This document shows positions 46,600 through 59,060 of a stretch of 64,000 bases of DNA, piece by piece. The translations under genes and the position numbers were made by a program. The notes beneath the pieces are model-generated. The model made no database searches and was not told the DNA's origin. It worked only from the letters and a program-made list of their open reading frames with translations. The stretch spans positions 36,719,938 through 36,783,937 of the forward strand of contig JAGTTD010000001.1 of the NCBI GenBank assembly GCA_018398585.1. The letters run 5' to 3'. Positions within the stretch are counted from its first letter, which is position 1. Every line of letters begins with the position of its first letter. The DNA comes from Simmondsia chinensis (lineage: Eukaryota; Streptophyta; Magnoliopsida; Caryophyllales; Simmondsiaceae).

Positions 46600-48015
46600 T
46601 CCACGTGGCAGTAAGCCCATCGGGTGTAAGTGAATCTTCAAAAAGAAGATGAAAGTCGATGGAACGATTGACAAGTTCAAGGCCCGATTGGTGGCTAAAG
46701 GGTTCACCAAAAAATATGGGCTGGACTACTTTGACACGTATGCCTCCGTGGCTAGAATATCGACAATAAGGGTTTTGATAGCCCTTGCCTCAATTTATAA
46801 ACTAGCAATTCACCAAATGGATGTCAAAACGGCATTCCTGAATGACGAGCTACAGGAAGAAGTGTACATGGAACAACTGGAAGGTTTTGTTGTTCCGGGC
46901 AAAGAGAGAAAACTATGTAAACTCATATGTTCTCTGTATGGGCTAAAGCAAGCCTCGAAGCAATGGCACCAGAAATTTGATAAAGTTGTTCTTTGCAACG
47001 GATTCGTTATAAACGAATAAGATAAATGTGTCTATAGCAAATTTGATAATGGCAAAGGGGTCATTATATGTTTGTATGTCGATGTCATACTGATATTCGG
47101 TACTGATGTGGAACAAGTAGAGAGAACTAAATAGTTTCTCTCTGAAAACTTTGCTATGAAAGATATGAGTGAGGCAAAGGTAATCTTCGGTATAAGGATT
47201 GTAAGGAATGGTGATGCCATTTCCTTGACGCGGTCTCACTACGTTAAAAATGTGTTGAAAAAGTTCCATTTCTTTGATTGTGCACCGATATCCATTCCAA
47301 TGGATTCTAGTGTAAAACTAGCACCGAATGGTGGAGCTCCAGTGTCCTGATTGGAGTATGCACGAGCCATTGGTTGTCTCATGTATGCCATGACGAGCAC
47401 AAGGCCTGATATCACCTTTGCTATTGGAAAGCTGAGCAGATATACCAGCAATCCGAGTAAGATGGACTGGGATGCAGTGCATTGGGTATTGAAGTATTTG
47501 AAGAAGACTATAAACTATGGTCTTGCTTATGTAGGGTACCCTTCTATTTTGGAGGGATACTCTGATGCAATTTGGATCTCCGATGTGGAGGATCATGCAT
47601 CCACTAGTGGATGGGTATTCCTGATTGGTGGGTGCGATTTCTTGGGGTTCCAAGAAACAAACTTGCATGTCTAACTCTACAATGGCGGCGGAGTTTATAC
47701 CTCTCGCGTCTGCGGCTAAAGACGCCGAGTGGTTTAAGGATCTCTTGTATGAGATGCCTTTGTGGCCTAAGCTGATCTCACCGATATCTATCCACTGTGA
47801 TAGTCAAGCTATTTTCTAGAGCGTACAGTGATGTATATAATAGAAAATCCAGACACATTAGTGTAAGACATAGTATAGTGAGGCACCTCATTTGAGAAGG
47901 TGTAATCATTGTGGACTTTGTAAGAACCAGTAAGAATCTAGCAGATCCGTTTACAAAAGACCTGGCTAGAGGCTTCATTCTGAAAACAAGTGAAGGGATG
48001 GGGTTGAAACCTATC
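46600..48015 (+). pseudogene. Copia reverse transcriptase and RNase H (broken)
   Basis: RVT_2 motifs in order: KARLVAKGFTKKYGLDYFDTY, IHQMDVKTAFLNDELQEEVYM, LCKLICSLYGLKQASKQWH, then LYVDVILIFG, where the family has YVDDMLI. Next come YARAIGCLMYAMTSTRPDI and the RNase H part (GYSDAIWISD, TSGWVFLIGG) to the copia C-terminal block with NLADPFTK near 47935. A stop replaces Trp just before the first motif (GCK then stop at about 46630). More stops lie near 47018, 47132, 47348 and 47817, with a frameshift near 47630. The second Asp of the catalytic pair is lost. Confidence 0.9.
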
Positions 48016-48601
48016 ATATTTAGTCGCCAATGACAGGCCCTCAACTCGACGCCTAGTATGATGTTAGGTCTCAGGTTCAATGGGAGAGACTTGTCATCTG
48101 TGTGACTGCAAGCACTAATTGAGAATTTTTCCGTCCCTTGTCTAAAGTGCTTGATACCTGCATCAGAGATTCTAAGAGGATGAGCCTATGCTCTCAATGG
48201 ACTTGATTTTAGAATTTATTGAATGTCGCATCACAGGGACATGATCAAAGAGGTCCACCTTAGCATGTGTTAAAGTTTGGCCGCTTCAAAGAGGGGATTT
48301 TTGACAAAGAGTTTGGCCTTGAAACACTCACAAAGGGTAAAAGACACAGGACCACAAATGTATCGATTTGAGATTTGTAGGGCATGTACGGGGAGTACGC
48401 ATTGTGCGTGATTAGACAGTCGGTTAGTCAAATGGGTTGTATGGTTTAAAGCTTGGTCTACCATTTTCGATCGATTAACTGTACAGTCTTTTCACTAGCT
48501 GGGGGTTCAATCGTGAAACACATTCGTTGATGCATAATAAGGCCTCCTTTATCTGAGATGTTATTTTTGACATTGATTGTATTTTAAAAAGGGTCGGGGA
48601 A
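48016..48601 (+). other. Copia 3' untranslated region with polypurine tract
   Basis: Non-coding sequence between the last pol remnant and the right LTR. The only signal is AAAAGGGTCGGGGA at about 48587-48600. Confidence 0.6.
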
Positions 48602-49302
48602 TGTTGATGTATTTTCAAAATGTGTGTTGAATAATATGTTAAATATTGATTAATATATGTATAAGATGTATTTGAGTTTGTCCCGATATATGTTGAAGTG
48701 TTTTAAAGCTTATTAGGGGCGTGTGTCGACACATGGGCCATGTGTGTCGACACACAATCCAACAAAACTGCAAGGGAATAGCTCTGTGTCGACACACATG
48801 GCCCGTGTGTCGACACAGCCCTTTACAGAAGCGCACAGAGAGAAATGGTCTGTGCCGATAGATAGGGACTGTGTATCAACACACAATCTTACAGTAAACC
48901 TGTGTGTCGACACACAGGGCAGAAGTTTGATAGTTTTGCTTCGCGCCTTTTCCTGGATAATTGCAGTTCTTCTTGGCTTTGTTTTGGGACATCTCTCTTA
49001 CATATAAACACATATATTCCCTCTGGTTTACTAACTTGAATGGCACTAAAATGAAAGAGATAGAAAGTGTTTGAAAAGAACATTGTGAGTTCTTGTGATC
49101 TTGTGTGATTGAATTCAAGTTTAACGAAACATCAATCTCTCACCATCTCATTCTATCTCTCCCTTTACACATCTTCGCTTCATCGTTTGGTCGCTATTGT
49201 ATCCCCGAGAATATTTCGTATACCGAAGTAAACTTTAAGGAAAGTGATTACATAACCTCAACACCTGAGATCTTTCGGTTACCCGGTTGCAAGTATTTTG
49301 CA
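48602..49302 (+). repeat. Right (3') LTR of the copia element
   Basis: Begins TGTTGATG and ends TATTTTGCA. It carries seven palindrome units between 48719 and 48916, perfect at 48741-48756 and 48901-48916, and lacks the 40-bp duplication of the left LTR. Confidence 0.88.
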
Positions 49303-49574
49303 AGTATTTAGTAGATTTGTTCTAACATATTTTCTGTCATTTAATATTTATGTTTTGAAAATTTTAATTTATTATAATACTTGTACTGTTGCTGCAACTG
49401 CAGAGACAAAAGGGGGCTATGGCTCATGCATGCAGAAATACTTGTTATTTCTCCAAAATTTGAAGTCCCATGATGCCTGTTTGTCACTGATGGCGCTCGA
49501 CTTCTTTTTTGTAAAGAAAGAAGGAGAATTTAATGGCTTTTCTTTAATTCTAGTTACCCTAATTAAAAAGAATA
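49303..49574. other. Short spacer, possible exon-like frame
   Basis: After CTGCAG at about 49402 a frame is open to 49577 (AETKGGYGSCMQKYLLFLQNL). I do not recognise it, and it may be chance. Confidence 0.3.
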
Positions 49575-52265
49575 ATTAGAAACATACTCTATCTTGGAAC
49601 TCACACTAGAAAGCAAGAGAGAAATAATCTATTTGATTGAAATTAAAGGGAAAAAAACAAGTGAACTAAGGTAATTACAACCCTATTTATAGAGCTCAAC
49701 TCATACTTAAACCACTCTACTCCTAATATAAATTACAAAACTTGACAACTATAAAATTCAAAAAAAAAAAAAAAGAGAAGCTTGCACAAGCTGATAACAA
49801 ATTAAACTTTGGCTTTCATGTGGAAAGAGCTAGTGCTAGATGCGTATGTACTCGCTATTATCTCATAATCGCCAAATGCCTTACTCACCAAGTATCTTGG
49901 CAAGTAGCCCATTAAACCCATAGCTTGGACTGCATCATCCCCTCGGCATGGAGAGAATTTGTCCTCAAATTCATAAGTGGCTTGTCTTGCTTATTTACTA
50001 CGTAAAAATCAAACTATTGGAACACCAAGCTAGCAACACTTTCAAATAAGTGTCAAAGACTCAAAGGCAATTTAAAGAGAATGAGTTATTGGGTCACTTT
50101 TAAGCTTATTTATAGCCTTTATTATACAACCAATTGTGACACTAATAAAACTGCCACTAGGATGGCTAGACACGCTTTTAAGCGTAACAAGAGTTAAAAT
50201 CTAATGTCAAAATAGACTTTTTTTTTTTTTTTTTTTTGTAATGATTCTTGCCAAGTAAAAAAAAAAAAGAAAAAAAAAGTACGTTGAAGATGCCAAAAGT
50301 TCTCATTCCGCTTGACAGCAATAGACGGTAAGCATTAGAGTTGATTTTCCGGTTATTCTCAATGGTACAATCCTCTGAGTTGACAACTTGCTATGCAAGT
50401 AAGGTACCTATCCCTCATAGGATTGCCCCGACTTCATAACCTACTTAACTCTACCACACAATGCCTTTTGACTGCTGTCCTCTGGTACTTGGCATTTGCT
50501 TGTGGCAAGCTCCCTTGTCTTCATGAATGTAGGTGAAAATGGAAATAAATCCTCTACTTTACCATATGGACAAGTAAGTTGTGGCACTTGGTAAAGATCC
50601 AATGGCAATCATGAAACAAGGTCATAGGCAACAAGGAATAGAGAAAAACTAGTACTACGATTGACGGAGCGACTATAGGTGAATTATGCGCGGTGTAACT
50701 TCTGGTTCCATCCCGTGCCATTATCAGCGGCAAAAGATCAATTGATGACTTTTGTTTGGTCGTTCGCTTGTGGGTGATTAACATTGATGAAATCAAACAA
50801 AGCCCTCGCCATCTGCCATAGGTTCTTCTAAAATTGATTCATGCAATGGACATCCCTATTTGAAACTATGCCAGTGGGGAGCCCATGTAGCCATTACACC
50901 GGCAAAAAGTATAACTATGCCATGTAACAGCTTCGATGACCTTCATGCATCCCGAGAAAATTGTCATCTTTGGAAACTGATCTACAACCTCTCAATTTGA
51001 GTCGACAACCTACTATGTCCTTGGCAACGTATGGCTGACTAGGAAACAATGAGGTTCAGTAAGGGCTTGCGTTAGTCATATTGCCTTTGGAGATTTGGCA
51101 AACTCAGAATTGCTTCACAAACTTTTCAATTCTTTACTCATTGTTAGCCATTAGCACGTACTCACCAACATTTAGATCTTCTTGTCCTGACCCATGTGTC
51201 CTTCATTATGCCACTCATGTATGATCCTAAGCCATAGGCTAAACATTTGAATGCATAGCTGATTCCTCTTAAAGAAGAACCCATCATGAATTAATTATCC
51301 TACTGCTATCACTAAAGTTGCTTCTTGCAAAATCTCCCCTGATGCATGATCATCTAGATTAGTAAAACTCACCCACATTGCATGCTTGTCGGACAACTTA
51401 TATTAACTATTGATGTGCTTGAGTGCAACATCGTCCAAGTATAAGACAAACTTCCAACTGGTGAGATTAGACTTCCAATGCCTCAAGACTCGTGCTACAA
51501 AATAATACTCCATGTCATAAGTCAAATATTCACCTTACTCCCACTGAGCTCTCATTAATATACGTGATCGATCCTCCCTCGTAGCTAAACATAACACCAA
51601 TCCCAACATTTTAAGCTTTGGTATGTAACTCAAATGTGTTTTGAAATCCAGTAAAGCAAGCACCGAAGTGGCGGTCAATTTCTGCTTAATCACCTCAAAG
51701 GCACTAGATGCCTTTGACGTCCATTTGAAACTCCCGCCCTTCATGTAGTTCATAACAAGAGCCATGATTATGTTGAATATTGGAACAAACCACTGATAAA
51801 ACAATGCAAGCCAAGGAAACTTTGTACCTTTGTTAACGTACTTGATTTTTGCCCGTCCATGTTGGCATGTACCTTACTTTCATCAGCAACTATTCATCCT
51901 TAGATATCATGAAGTCAAGGGCCATTACCTACTTAGTTATGAAGGCACCCTTCTTCAAGGAAACATAGGTGGTGACAATGTCTTTCTCTAGATAAGAAAC
52001 AAAAAAGTTGTTACCTACAACCCTTTCCTCTACCAGGAAGTTCCACAAAATGAAAACTGACGCCGTTGTGGTATGCTTGAATTTTTTTCCCCTTACTCTT
52101 AAGTTCTCTGCTGAGGTCTATCTTGCAGAGGTACCCAAATTGGTTCCATAACCGATATTTATATTTTATCGTAAATGTAACTCAATAGATGAGGGAGAAG
52201 AATTTGGCAGCTCCTCTAGAAAGACGTCAGCAAATTCTTCCAACATACACTTCAATTCGTCTTGT
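49575..52265 (-). pseudogene. Decayed Ty3/gypsy fragment C
   Basis: A minus-strand gypsy remnant. RT/RNase H at 51804-51535 shows FKWTSKASSAFEVIKQKLTATSVLALLDF. An upstream piece at 52240-52150 matches the EEFADVF linker. Integrase scraps are at 50930-50560 (HGLPTGIVSNRD, HPQANDQTKVIN). An LTR-like piece at the left (49575-50150) has a minus-strand TATA box (TATAAATAGGG, 49681-49691). No intact frame, paired LTR or duplication is found. Confidence 0.75.
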
Positions 52266-52579
52266 TGGAAAATACTATAAAAATAATTCTAGAAATGAAT
52301 CAAAATAAGTGTAAAAAAAATTAATCTAAATTTAATTTAGGATCTGTAATCTAATATGCTCATAATGAAATAAAAATATATTACCAGATAGAAATAAATT
52401 AACATGTAGAAAAACAAAAATTAAAAGAAAAACATTAGAAGAAAAGCTATATAAGGTAAAAAGAAGACCAAAGTCTGCTCAGTCATAAATTCATCATATA
52501 AACCAAAGTCTACTCAGTCATAAATTCATCATATACTTAAATTAGAAAAAATTTCAGAAATTTTTTCCATCTGATATTT
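52266..52579. repeat. AT-rich spacer with a 35-bp tandem duplication
   Basis: The only structure is a 35-bp unit beginning ACCAAAGTCTGCTCAG at 52467 and repeated with one change at 52502. Confidence 0.85.
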
Positions 52580-52996
52580 TGATACCGTAGCTCAAATTAC
52601 CCCAAATTAGTGATAACACCAGAAATAGAATATGAGGGAGAAAAGAATTGGAAGAATATCGAAGAAGGAAGAATGAAATAAGGAGAAGATAAGTGTGATT
52701 TCATTGATGAAAAACCCTAATAACAGCAAAACAAAATTTATATAGCAGATAGATACAAGCAATTGAGAAAAAGAAAAATAAAATAAAATGATAGAATTTG
52801 CAGAGTTAGTTACTGCAAATAACTAACAGCACACCCACACACATACCCAGCTGAAAAAGGGAAAAGAGCCCTGCGCCTCACGTGCCTCGCACGTGGCTCG
52901 GCTTAAAACTGCTCGTGCTTCTCTCATGACCCGGCAATCTTCAAAAAGCTGTTATTTACCCACCAAAAATATCCTCCTATGATATCTCCTGCATCA
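52580..52996 (-). repeat. 3' LTR of element D
   Basis: 417 bp; differs from its partner mainly by transitions and a short TA-repeat and CA-repeat length change. Confidence 0.95.
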
Positions 52997-53025
52997 CTAC
53001 TTCTCTCTGAAAATTAGCCTTGTCC

Positions 53026-56000
53026 TCAAGGGTGAAAGTGAGGGAATTTAAGTTGTAGGTCATAGAGAAATTCCCAAGTGGCTTCCTTAATTGGGAAGTC
53101 TTTCCATTTCACCAGTACCTTTGTAGCTGCCCGGTTATGATGCTTGACCATCCTCCTCTCCAAAACTTGCTCGGGCTCCTTTACCGGAATTGCATCTAAA
53201 TCATCTGGAAGGGGCACTGCTTGTGCGGGCAGAGGTCCTTCATGTCATTTCAGCTGGGAAACATGAAAAACATCATGAATTTTTGTGGAAGGAGGCAGCT
53301 ACAGCCGATAAGCTACCTTACCAACAGCTTCGAGCACCATATATGGGCCAAAGTACATGGGTGATAACTTCTGTTAGCCCCGCTGTGCCACAATGATCTG
53401 TCTATAAGGATGCAACTTGAGGTAGGCCCATTGTCCAGGTTGAAATTCACGATCTGTCCTTCTCTTGTCAGCTAATTGCTTCATTCTATTATGAGCTTGT
53501 TTCTGGTGGTACTTAATAACTTGAATCATGTCCTCTCTTGCCTTCAAGCTTCGGTCTACAGTTTCCACCCGTGTTTCCCCTATTATATAAGGGATGCGAA
53601 TGGGTGGAGGTTGACCATAGACTATCTTATATGGGGTCTTCTAGGCGGCTGAATGCCAGGTGGTATTGTACCACCATTCTGCTAAAGGCAACCATTTCGA
53701 CCATAAATGAGGATGACTATTACACATACACCTTAGGTAAGTCTCCAGGCATCGATTAACGACTTCGGTTTGCCCATCCATTTGAGGGTGGTAAGCAGTC
53801 GACATGCGGAGCTCTACCCCCTGAATAGTGAACAAGGCCTGCCAGAACTCACTCTGAAAAATGGCATCTCTGTCACTGACTATAGTGCTGGGAAGCCCAT
53901 GTAGCTTATACACATTTGCCAAGTATACCTGAGCTATGGCAAAAGCAGTGTAAGGATGAGAAAGGGCCATGAAATGTGCTGCCTTACTTAGCCGATCCAC
54001 CACCACAAAAATGACCTCCTTCCCAAAGGAATTAGGTAGACCCTCTGTGAAATCCATGGAAATAATGGTCCAAACCATGTCCGGGATGGGGAGAGGATGA
54101 AGGAGTCCCGGATAGGCTGAATTATCATGCTTACAAGCCTGGCAGATAGGACACTTCTTCACAAAATCGGCTACATCATGATGCAATCCCTTCTAAAAGA
54201 ATCAGGACTTCACCTTTTGATATGTAGCATCTCGTCCGAAATGACCACCACTAGGAGAAGAATGCATCCATTGGAGGATGATCTGCTGCAGGCCTCTGTC
54301 CTTACCAATGACCAACTTTTCTTTCCTTTTCAATTGGCCATCACGCCAACTGAATTTGGGATGGCTCAAAGGGTTTGATTGTAGCCGATGAATCAGGAGT
54401 TGCAGGTCTGCATCACTTTGCCAGAGTAGCTGAATTCTGTTGTACAAATCACTGTCTACTGCTGCTAGGAGATGACAAGAAATTTGATGACTTGTGACCC
54501 TTGACAAGGCATCAGCTGCAATATTCTCCTTGCCCTTCTTGTAATCTATCACGTAGCTAAACCCCATCAGCTTGGAGAGCCACAAATGCTGGAAATGGGT
54601 GTGAATTTTCTGTTCCAGAAGATATTTTAGGCTTCTTTGATCTGTGTGAATAACAAAACTGTTGTTGAGCAGATATTGCTGCCATTGAATCACTGCTGCT
54701 ACTACTGTAAGTAATTCCCTTTCATAAACTGACAGTTGCTGCTGTTTGGTGCTGAGAGTTTTGCTGAAGTAAGCCAAAGGGTTCCCTTCTTGTGATAAAA
54801 CAGCTCCCAAGCCTGCTTTGCTTGCATCAAATTCAATCACAAAAGGTTTGGTGAAGTTAGGCAAGGCTAACGCAGGGGCCTTCATGAGTGCCTCCTTTAA
54901 TTAATCAAAGGCAGATTGAGCCTTGTCACTCCATTGCAGTTTATCCTTTCCCGTGAGCTCAGTTAATGGTCTGGCTAGCACTCCATAACCTTGGATGAAC
55001 CTTCTATAATACCCAGTTAGGCCTAGGAAACCTCTGAGTTGTTTGAGTGCAGTGGGAGTGGGCCATTCTTGCACGGCTTGGAGCTTTCTTGGATCTGTTG
55101 AGACTTTCCCATTTGCAATAATATAACCCAAATATTCAATCTGATATGTTGCAAAAGTACACTTGCTCTTCTTCACAAATAACTGGTGCTACTGCAGCGA
55201 TTGAAACACTACCTGCAGATGCTCGATGTGATCTTCCAGATTTGAGCTATAAATGAGGATGTCATCAAAGAAGACCAGCACAAATTTTCGAAGGTAGGCA
55301 ACCAACACAGAGTTCATAAGGGCCTGAAATGTGGAAGGAGCATTGGCGAGACCAAAGGGCATCACCAAGAACTCAAAGTGTCCAAAGTGTGTTCTAAAGG
55401 CTGTCTTTTGGACATCATCGGCATCCATCCTGATTTGATCATAACCAGACCTCAAATCAAGCTTTGTATAGTACCTCGCAGCCCCCAGCTCATCAAACAA
55501 CTCCTACACTAAAGGAATTGGGAATTTATCCTTGATGGTTGCTTGATTAAGGTCACGGTAATTAATGCACGTTCTCCAAGTGCCATCCTTCTTCTTCACA
55601 AGGACCACGGCTGATGCAAATGGGTTGTTACTATGCTGGATATACCCCTTTCTAAGCAACTCATGGACAATTTCCTCCATGGCATCCTTTTGGAGTGATG
55701 GGTAGCGGTAAGGTCTTTTGTTGATTGGTTAAGTCCCTTCTCTCAAATGGATTCTATGGTAGAAGGGAGGTCTACTAGGAGGCAACAGATGAGGTTCATA
55801 AAAAAGGGGATCATACTGATGCAGCAAAGCTGCAACTGCAGCAGATAGCTCAGGTTGAAGATCTATTGTTGTTGCAGCCTGGACCATCTTCAGCTCAATC
55901 CCATCACTCTCATTGCACTCTGATGTCATCCACAGCAAGGCTATAACTGGAGCGCCAGCCATAGCTCTAGACAATCCCTTGGCACTCACTAATTTGCATA

Positions 56001-57467
56001 CATTAGTGCCCTCCCCTTTGAGCACCTTGGTCACTCCCTTCATCGAGAAGGTCATGGTTAGGTGCTGAAATTTGCTTTGAATGTCTCCTAATGAGGATAA
56101 CCACTCAATTCCTAGTACCATGTCACATCCTCCTAAGGGAATGAGAAGGAAATTGGAGGTATAACATGAATCTTGCACCTTCCATTGCAGATCTTGGCAC
56201 TGCTGGTTGCATTCCAACTTAGAGCCATCTGCTCCTGTCACGGATAGAGCCGATACCTGCCTCACCCTACAGCCAAATTTTTGAGCCAAGTGAACATCGA
56301 TAAAGTTATGGGTTAAGCCAGAGTCTATTAGGATATGTATTGGCTTCCTCCTGATGGATCCAGTCACTCTTAAAGTCTGATAGGAGGTTGCACCAGCGTG
56401 CAGAGAGATGTGTGCAGCAGGATCTGGAAAGCCAGCTTCCTCAAATTCAGGTTGAGGTGCCTCCGCTGCCTCTTCTTCCCATTCATCATCAAGTTCAACT
56501 AAAAACAGCTTAGGTCCTTTGTTTTTGCACCTATGTCCTGCCTCAAATTTCCCATTGCAAAAATAACATAATCCCTTGGCTCTCTTGTCCTGCAGCTCAG
56601 CTCTCGACAGTGTTCTTTGGGCTCGGTTTATCTATGCAGGGGGTTGAGTTACAATACCAGGTCGATTGGGGATTGGCCTAAAACTGTTAGGATTTGGCCT
56701 AGGACCACTCGGGGTGGGCAATAAAGGGGGTCTGCTATGCTTAAGTTGTTTAGCAAGGGCCTCAATTTTTGATTCACCCAATTTAGCCAAACACACCGCA
56801 TGTTGCAAGGTAGCAGGCTGCCATGCTCTTACTTCCAGAGCTATGTCCTCTCTCAAACCAGCCACAAAACAACTAATAAGCTGTGATTCATTTAAGTCAT
56901 ATCTCACTGATATTTGATCGAATTTTCCCAAGTATTCCCCCACTGTACCCATCTGTTTTAGGCTCATTAAATCAGAAATTAGGTCCTCATATGCCTTGCC
57001 AGACCTTCCCTTCACTGCTCTAGCATACTCAGACCATCTCATAGCAAGAAAATCAAGATTGGTAGTGACACATCGCCTATGCCATTGTTGAGGAATTCCT
57101 CTTAAATGGATCGAGGCAACTCTAATTTTATCGTATTTGGGGGTATTATCAATTATAAAAAATTGTTCACAAGTGAATATCCAGCCATTAACGTCTTCAC
57201 CATCAAAAAGTGGGAAGTCCATTCTACCTAATCGAGTAGCAAAGGAGTTATTACCACCCTGAAGCTCTTGTTGAGGGGTTCTTTGGGTTGGATTTGCAGC
57301 TGAAGAGTTGGAAGCTCCTGCCCTCACTTCTGGTCCTGGAGGTTTTTCATTTGCGCAGCAAGGGTCTCAACAGCAGCCTTGATCTCATCCCGAACTTCGC
57401 CTATGGAATGATCGAGTTTTTCTTCCACACGCCTAACTTCAGCTATTGCTCGAGTATTATCCGCCAT
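53026..57467 (-). pseudogene. Element D Gag-Pol polyprotein with chromodomain (multiple stops)
   Basis: Starts at ATG 57467 (MADNTRAIAEV). A one-base shift near 57325 joins the gag core (56632-57320, with LISDLMSLKQMGTVGEYLGKF), then a CYFCNGKFEAGHRC knuckle (about 56580). Protease has LIDSGLTHNFID (about 56330) and GGCDMVLGIEWL. RT has [14 protein letters not shown] and [10 protein letters not shown], with the catalytic aspartates kept. RNase H (54885-54450) has FDASKAGLGAVLSQ and ADALSR; integrase (54240-53560) has STAYHPQMDGQTEVVNR; the chromodomain (53180-53040) has TKVLVKWKDFPIKEATWE. Stops at 56632, 55729, 55504, 55189, 54901, 54202, 54193, 53641, 53374, 53299 and 53245 sit where Gln, Trp or Arg would fit. 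It ends at 53026. Confidence 0.95.
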
Positions 57468-57500
57468 GATTGCTTGCACACACCACTGCCGAGGATTAGA

Positions 57501-57512
57501 GCTCTGATACCA
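57501..57512 (-). promoter_or_regulatory. Primer-binding site of element D
   Basis: On the minus strand TGGTATCAGAGC, the standard initiator-methionine-tRNA primer site of plant retrotransposons, lies one base from the 5' LTR. Confidence 0.95.
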
Positions 57513-57513
57513 G

Positions 57514-57938
57514 TGATACCGTAGCTCAAATTACCCCAAATTAGTGATAAAACCAGAAATAGAATATGAGGGAGAAAAGAATTAGAAGAATATTGAAGAA
57601 GGAAGTAGGAAATAAGGAGAAGATAAGTATGATTTCATTGATGAAAAACCCTAATAACAGCAAAACAAAATATATATATATATAGCAGCTAGATACAAGC
57701 AATTGAGAAAAAGAAAAATAAAATAAAATGATAGAATTTGCAGAGTTAGTTACTGCAAATAACTAACAGCACACACACACACACATACCCAGCTGAAAAA
57801 GGGAAAAGAGCCCTGCGCCTCACGTGCCTCACGCGTGGCTCGGCTTAAAACTGCTCGTGCTTCTCTCGTGACCCGGCAATCTTCAAAAAGCTGTTATTTA
57901 CCCGCCAAAAACTTCCTCCTAAGATATCTCCTACATCA
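57514..57938 (-). repeat. 5' LTR of element D
   Basis: 425 bp, paired with 52580-52996. It contains a (TA)n tract that is longer than in the partner. Confidence 0.95.
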
Positions 57939-57943
57939 TATTT

Positions 57944-58880
57944 TTCTCAATAATAGTCATAATTGCAGAAAACTAAATACCCAATACCGTTATTTATAAC
58001 AATGCGTTTTAGGTAGTAGCTAATTAAGTATTTGTTTGGCATTATTTAATTCTTGGAAATAAGTACCTTTTTCTTAACAAGAACTTTTCTGAAATTTCAA
58101 GGGTGTTTGACAAATATGAATAAGCGCTTTTTATTAAAAGTATAAGCAGTTTTTCTGCTTATAATTAGAAGTAGAAATTTGATGCTTATTTTTTTAAACA
58201 GAAGCAAATGCAAAAACTAAATAATTGAGAAAAAGTTTATTTTAGGTACCTTGAAAATTTATTAATATATTTCAAAAATAATTTATATATTTCAAAAAAT
58301 ATATTAAATATGAAAAAATATTTTAATAATTAATAATATGTTTATGATATTTAGAAGATATTTTAAATATTTAAAAAATATATTAAATATTTAGAATAGT
58401 ATGTGTGATTTTTTCAACTATAAAAGACTTACGTTAGTGTCCTTTCTGGTAATTTGTAAAAAAAAGCATTTTTTTAACATTGGTCAAGCACTCACAATAA
58501 TACCATAAGTGCTTATTTACTAATTGGCTAAACATAAACTGCTTATTTGAAATAATATTTTTTACAAAATTATTTTCATTAAAAATATTTCTAAAAAAAA
58601 TAGTTTTTTTTATAGTAATTTCAAACTAGCCCTAATTCATGATACCAATGAGATTTTTAGAAATATTTTGCGAGCAGCATATTGCCGGTGGCCTATGGCC
58701 AGTGCATGGTCAACAAGGGTAGGATTTAGCATTGCATTACGGCTTTGCGCACGACCCACACAATTTTCGAATTTTTTTTTTTTCACATGTATAATCATCT
58801 AATAAATATTTTTTGGCAGAAAATTTGTTCATGCGAGAATAAATAATTTAGCTCATGAATTTAAACTTGAATATTCTCAA
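57944..58880. other. AT-rich intergenic DNA with a foldback-MITE scrap
   Basis: No gene. At about 58225-58290 (TTTATTTTAGGTACCTTGAA and ATTTATTAATATATTTCAAA) there is weak similarity to the arm of the foldback MITE at 31.7 and 32.6 kb. Confidence 0.5.
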
Positions 58881-59060
58881 ATACAACAGCAACAAACCCA
58901 GTGCCTCATGGGCTCCCGCAGAAGCGGGGTTGGAGGGGGGTGATGTATGCAGCCTTCCCCCTTCAGGGTGTTAAACCTGAAGAGATGCTGTTTTCGAGGA
59001 CCCCAACCTGAGAGACATGTCGTCATCGCATTATAGCAACCTGGGCCGGTCTGCTGGCTG
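58881..59060 (-). mobile_element. Au-like tRNA-derived SINE
   Basis: In reverse complement the order is a B-box-like GGTTGGGGTCC, GAAAACAGCATCTCTTCAGG, GGGGGAAGGCTGCATACATC, CCCCGCTTCTGCGGGAGCCC and CACTGGGTTTGTTGCTGTTG. This is the order of the plant Au SINE, including its GGAGC-C-TGCACTGGG block and TTG-rich 3' tail. It shares blocks with the copy at 8344-8455. The 5' end (59060) is uncertain. Confidence 0.75.

Larger units (their letters stand above)
45782..49302 (+). mobile_element. Ty1/copia LTR retrotransposon, internally deleted
   Basis: Two LTRs (45782-46547 and about 48602-49302) share sequence throughout and carry the same palindrome array. Between them are only about 2 kb: a copia RT and RNase H without gag, protease or integrase, and no primer site after the left LTR. 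Just before the right LTR is AAAAGGGTCGGGGA, a polypurine tract. The left LTR lacks the first TG seen in the right (TGTTGATG), and no target duplication is found, so the left end is probably eroded. Confidence 0.88.
52580..57938 (-). mobile_element. Ty3/gypsy chromovirus D, complete with TSD
   Basis: LTRs 52580-52996 and 57514-57938 begin TGATACC and end ATCA. The flanks are a perfect 5-bp duplication TATTT (52575-52579 and 57939-57943). The minus-strand order is gag, protease, RT, RNase H, integrase, chromodomain. The 5.36-kb length and LTRs near 420 bp fit the Reina-like chromoviruses. By eye I count about 17 substitutions between the LTRs, roughly 96% identity, so it is a fairly recent insertion. 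The frame has about twelve stops. Confidence 0.96.

Noticed and set aside
49303..49307. Target duplication for the copia element
   Set aside because: The 5 bases after the right LTR (AGTAT) do not match those before the left LTR (ACCCC region); the left end seems eroded.
58881..59060. tRNA gene
   Set aside because: Only a B-box-like motif and no cloverleaf; the block order and TTG-rich tail fit a SINE.
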